From: Paenibacillus durus
GTDB lineage: Bacteria; Bacillota; Bacilli; Paenibacillales; Paenibacillaceae
Assembly: GCF_000756615.1 (NCBI RefSeq)
Contig: NZ_CP009288.1
Coordinates: 5,518,001-5,582,000 of the forward strand
Length of the DNA stretch: 64,000 bases
Direction of reading: 5' to 3'
In this document: one piece after another, positions 62,036 to 64,000 of the stretch
Layout of the letters: each line of letters starts with the position of its first letter
Numbering within the stretch: the first letter of the stretch is position 1
Program-made: the position numbers and the translations under genes
The notes under the pieces: generated by a model
Database searches by the model: none
Seen by the model: the letters and a program-made list of their open reading frames with translations, nothing else
Told to the model about the DNA's origin: nothing

Positions 62036-62677
62036 TTATTCCACCCCGTCCAGCCACGCCTGAAACTTCAACCGGACGACGGATGAAAGGCTGCTTAGCC
62101 GGACTAGCTCTTCAAGGCCCTGCTTGTCCCTGCGCCCGGCTTCCATCATATGCAGCACGCGCGACACTGGCACTCCGCCGTCTCCGGAGGAGACCTTCAC
62201 GACCGCTGAGCCGGAGGCCAGTTCTCCTTCGCGCAGCACCCGGAAATAGAAGCCGCTGAAGCCCGACTTCAGCACCTGCGCGGGCATATCCGCAGGACCA
62301 TGCTTTTGCGAGAGCTTGAAGCAGGGATAGCGGGGCTGGCTCACTTGAAGAAGGGCGCTGCCGATCTCGTAGATGTCGCCGATGCACACCTCCGTTTCCA
62401 GCAGCCCGGCGGTTGTCATATTCTCGCCGAAGGCGGCGTAGTCCAGCTTCTTGCCCAGCCACTCCTCCCAGTAGGCGTAATGCTCCGACGGATACACGCA
62501 GACGGCTTTGTCCGGCCCTCCGTGATTGACCAGATCAGCTTGTCCATCCCCGGTCAGCCCGCCGGCGGATACATGCACAGGCCCTTCGACAGGGGATTTG
62601 TAGATGCCCGTCTCCAGCGACTTTCCGCGATAAAGGGTCGTAATCGGCAGCCCCACATTCAATGATATGATCTTCAT
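62036..62677 (-). CDS. MOSC domain protein (YiiM-like)
   Basis: 213 residues. The MOSC cysteine is in QPRYPCFKLSQKHG, and the N-terminal GLTGDGQADLVNHGGPDKAVCVYPSEHYAYW is the YiiM-type signature. MOSC proteins handle molybdenum-cofactor sulfur chemistry, for example reduction of N-hydroxylated compounds. ATG 62677 follows GGGGAT. Confidence 0.9.
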   Translation of the reverse strand: MKIISLNVGLPITTLYRGKSLETGIYKSPVEGPVHVSAGGLTGDGQADLVNHGGPDKAVCVYPSEHYAYWEEWLGKKLDYAAFGENMTTAGLLETEVCIGDIYEIGSALLQVSQPRYPCFKLSQKHGPADMPAQVLKSGFSGFYFRVLREGELASGSAVVKVSSGDGGVPVSRVLHMMEAGRRDKQGLEELVRLSSLSSVVRLKFQAWLDGVE

Positions 62678-62716
62678 GACCATCCCCGCTTTCATTTCGT
62701 TTACTTCAATAGGCGG

Positions 62717-63217
62717 CTATACGAGATAGCAGCTCATAAATACCTCGTCCACGTAGCGGCCTGCAAGATAAAATTCCTCCCGCAATCGCCCTTCTTCATC
62801 GAACCCGCATTGCGCATAAAATGCCAGGGCCGCAGCGTTGCAGGAAAGCGCGCGCAGCCGAAGCTTGCGGATACCGCGTTCCGCCGCCAGCGCCTTAACG
62901 GCTTCGATCAGGCTTCGGCCGATTCCGAGGCGCTGCCAACCTGGATGGACGGCGATATGAATCTCATAGACATGCCGGTTGCTCTTCATTCCGGTAGGAC
63001 AGCCGAAGCCGACATAACCGCATAGCGTGTCCCCTTTCATCGCCACAAGCTGGGAGCCGGGAGGCGCATGCAGCAAAAAGTCCTCGTTCGACCGCCACGT
63101 CAAGGCTGCAGGAGCCGTATCCTCGGTCCATATCAGATGATCCAGCATAATCAGCTCGCGAACGTCGCGAAATTCCGAGAACCGGATGAACAGCGTCTCT
63201 CTGTCTATGTGAAGCAT
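62717..63217 (-). CDS. GNAT family N-acetyltransferase
   Basis: 166 residues: beta 4 region GYVGFGCPTGMKSNRHVYEIHIAVHPGWQRLGIGRSLIEAVKALAAERGIRKLRLRAL, ending with a typical second motif NAAALAFYAQCGFDEEGRL. The substrate is unknown. ATG 63217 has AAGGGGG upstream; 13 earlier codons in frame are not needed. Confidence 0.88.
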   Translation of the reverse strand: MLHIDRETLFIRFSEFRDVRELIMLDHLIWTEDTAPAALTWRSNEDFLLHAPPGSQLVAMKGDTLCGYVGFGCPTGMKSNRHVYEIHIAVHPGWQRLGIGRSLIEAVKALAAERGIRKLRLRALSCNAAALAFYAQCGFDEEGRLREEFYLAGRYVDEVFMSCYLV

Positions 63218-63431
63218 TTTCGTATCCCCCTTGCATTTGAACGACTGCCACTCCAATATTGTTCCGACATAGACGATATTGAACAGCTCGGCCCGCCGCC
63301 CGGCGAACCGGATGCCGATGGTTGTCCAAAAACCTCATCTGCCTATATATCCCCTGTGATCTGCATGTCAGTTATTGCTATCCTAGTATTACGCCTAACC
63401 GACGTTTGGGGCAAGCCTATGCATTGACGCT

Positions 63432-64000
63432 TTAACGCAGTTCAACCTGGACCGTTGCGGAGAAAAAGGTCGCTCCCTTCCCCATATCGCTCAGCCGGTC
63501 CGGGGTAAGCACATTGCTCCGCTGCGCGCGGTCCTTTCCTTCCCACCACAGCCCTTGGCTGATGACGGTGCCGGGCAGCATCCGGTCGGTTACCGCCGCC
63601 CAAATCTGTATCAATCCGCGATCATTGTACACTTTGACCTCATCCCCGTCGGCAATTCCCCGCTCCGCCGCATCTGCGGGATGAATTTGCAGAGTCGGCC
63701 TTTTCTCTAAAGTCTGATGCTTCCCGACATTGGAGAACGTGGAGTTGAGGTAATTATGGTTCGGCGGCGATATGAACATAAGCGGATACTTTTCTTCCTT
63801 GCCCGGCCGCCGGATGCCGTCAAAGCCTTCGGCAAGCGGAGTATAAGTTGGCAGCGGCGGCAGTCCCGCATTCTCCATTGCCCGCGAATACAGTTCAATC
63901 TTGCCGGAAGGCGTGGGCAGATTATCCAGATACCGTTCTTTAGGCGTCATATCCAGTTTGACATGGCGCTCGGCTTTCAGCCGCTCCAGCGTCACTCCGT
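63432..64000 (-). CDS. Molybdopterin-dependent oxidoreductase, C-terminal part (5' end beyond window)
   Basis: The last ~189 residues of a DMSO-reductase-family catalytic subunit; the frame stays open through the window edge. The C-terminal cofactor-binding domain is visible: SGKIELYSRAME, FISPPNHNYLNSTFSN, LQIHPADAAERGIADGDEVKVYNDRG and the terminal GTVISQGLWW. The substrate cannot be deduced from this end. The TorD-like chaperone, moaA, mobA and MOSC protein in the window would serve such an enzyme. Confidence 0.85.
   Translation of the reverse strand, partial: GVTLERLKAERHVKLDMTPKERYLDNLPTPSGKIELYSRAMENAGLPPLPTYTPLAEGFDGIRRPGKEEKYPLMFISPPNHNYLNSTFSNVGKHQTLEKRPTLQIHPADAAERGIADGDEVKVYNDRGLIQIWAAVTDRMLPGTVISQGLWWEGKDRAQRSNVLTPDRLSDMGKGATFFSATVQVELR

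Overview
The window looks like a chromosomal segment of a spore-forming, flagellated member of the Bacillota, most probably Paenibacillus. It carries sporulation genes (spoIID, spoIIQ, spoIIID, spoIIR), SLH-domain surface proteins with the pyruvylating enzyme CsaB, an F-type ATP synthase operon, and a gene order (fabZ, flhP, flhO, mbl, spoIIID, spoIIQ, spoIID, murA, ywzB-like, atpCDGAHFEB, upp, glyA, ywlG, ywlE, mntP, ywlC, spoIIR, prmC, prfA) that follows the Bacillus subtilis ywl/atp/murAA/mbl region. Base composition is moderate (roughly 50-55% GC by eye), with local GC-rich spikes and one clearly AT-rich island. No rRNA, tRNA, CRISPR array, prophage or intact insertion sequence was seen.

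Region 1-14.8 kb is a cell-surface block. It holds the N-terminal part of an S-layer-like SLH protein (cut by the window start), a small coiled-coil protein, a 1204-residue SLH protein, and the glycopolymer genes tagO, tagA and csaB with a DUF5693 membrane protein. A phosphoglucomutase and FabZ follow. TagO and TagA start the lipid-linked secondary cell wall polymer, CsaB pyruvylates it, and SLH domains bind the pyruvylated polymer, so enzyme and ligand genes sit together. Region 14.8-22.2 kb carries flagellar FlhO/FlhP, the actin-like Mbl, engulfment genes spoIID and spoIIQ, the regulator spoIIID, murA and a DUF1146 protein. Region 22.4-30.0 kb is the complete ATP synthase operon atpZ-I-B-E-F-H-A-G-D-C.

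Region 30.2-48.3 kb is mostly housekeeping on the minus strand: wecB, upp, glyA, ywlG, arginine phosphatase, mntP, Sua5, spoIIR, an SEDS protein, prmC, prfA, ychF, a GNAT enzyme, type 2 IPP isomerase and cardiolipin synthase. It is interrupted by an AT-rich secreted orphan on the plus strand (38.3-39.1 kb). Region 48.7-64 kb is more mosaic. It has molybdenum-enzyme functions (TorD-like chaperone, moaA, mobA, a MOSC protein, and a molybdopterin oxidoreductase cut by the window end), an amino-acid exporter with a divergent MocR regulator, a two-component system overlapping an ABC exporter, an MFS transporter, glutaminyl-tRNA synthetase, DUF2164 and two GNAT enzymes.

The most noteworthy signals are non-coding or architectural. 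They are tandem in-frame starts and stacked promoters on the S-layer-like gene, a dispersed double-hairpin intergenic repeat (four copies or partial copies, two inside the atp operon), a tandem repeat between atpA and atpG, an attenuator-like hairpin after atpE, a long structured leader before fabZ, sporulation promoters readable by eye, and the AT-rich orphan island. No convincing wholly new multi-gene system was found.
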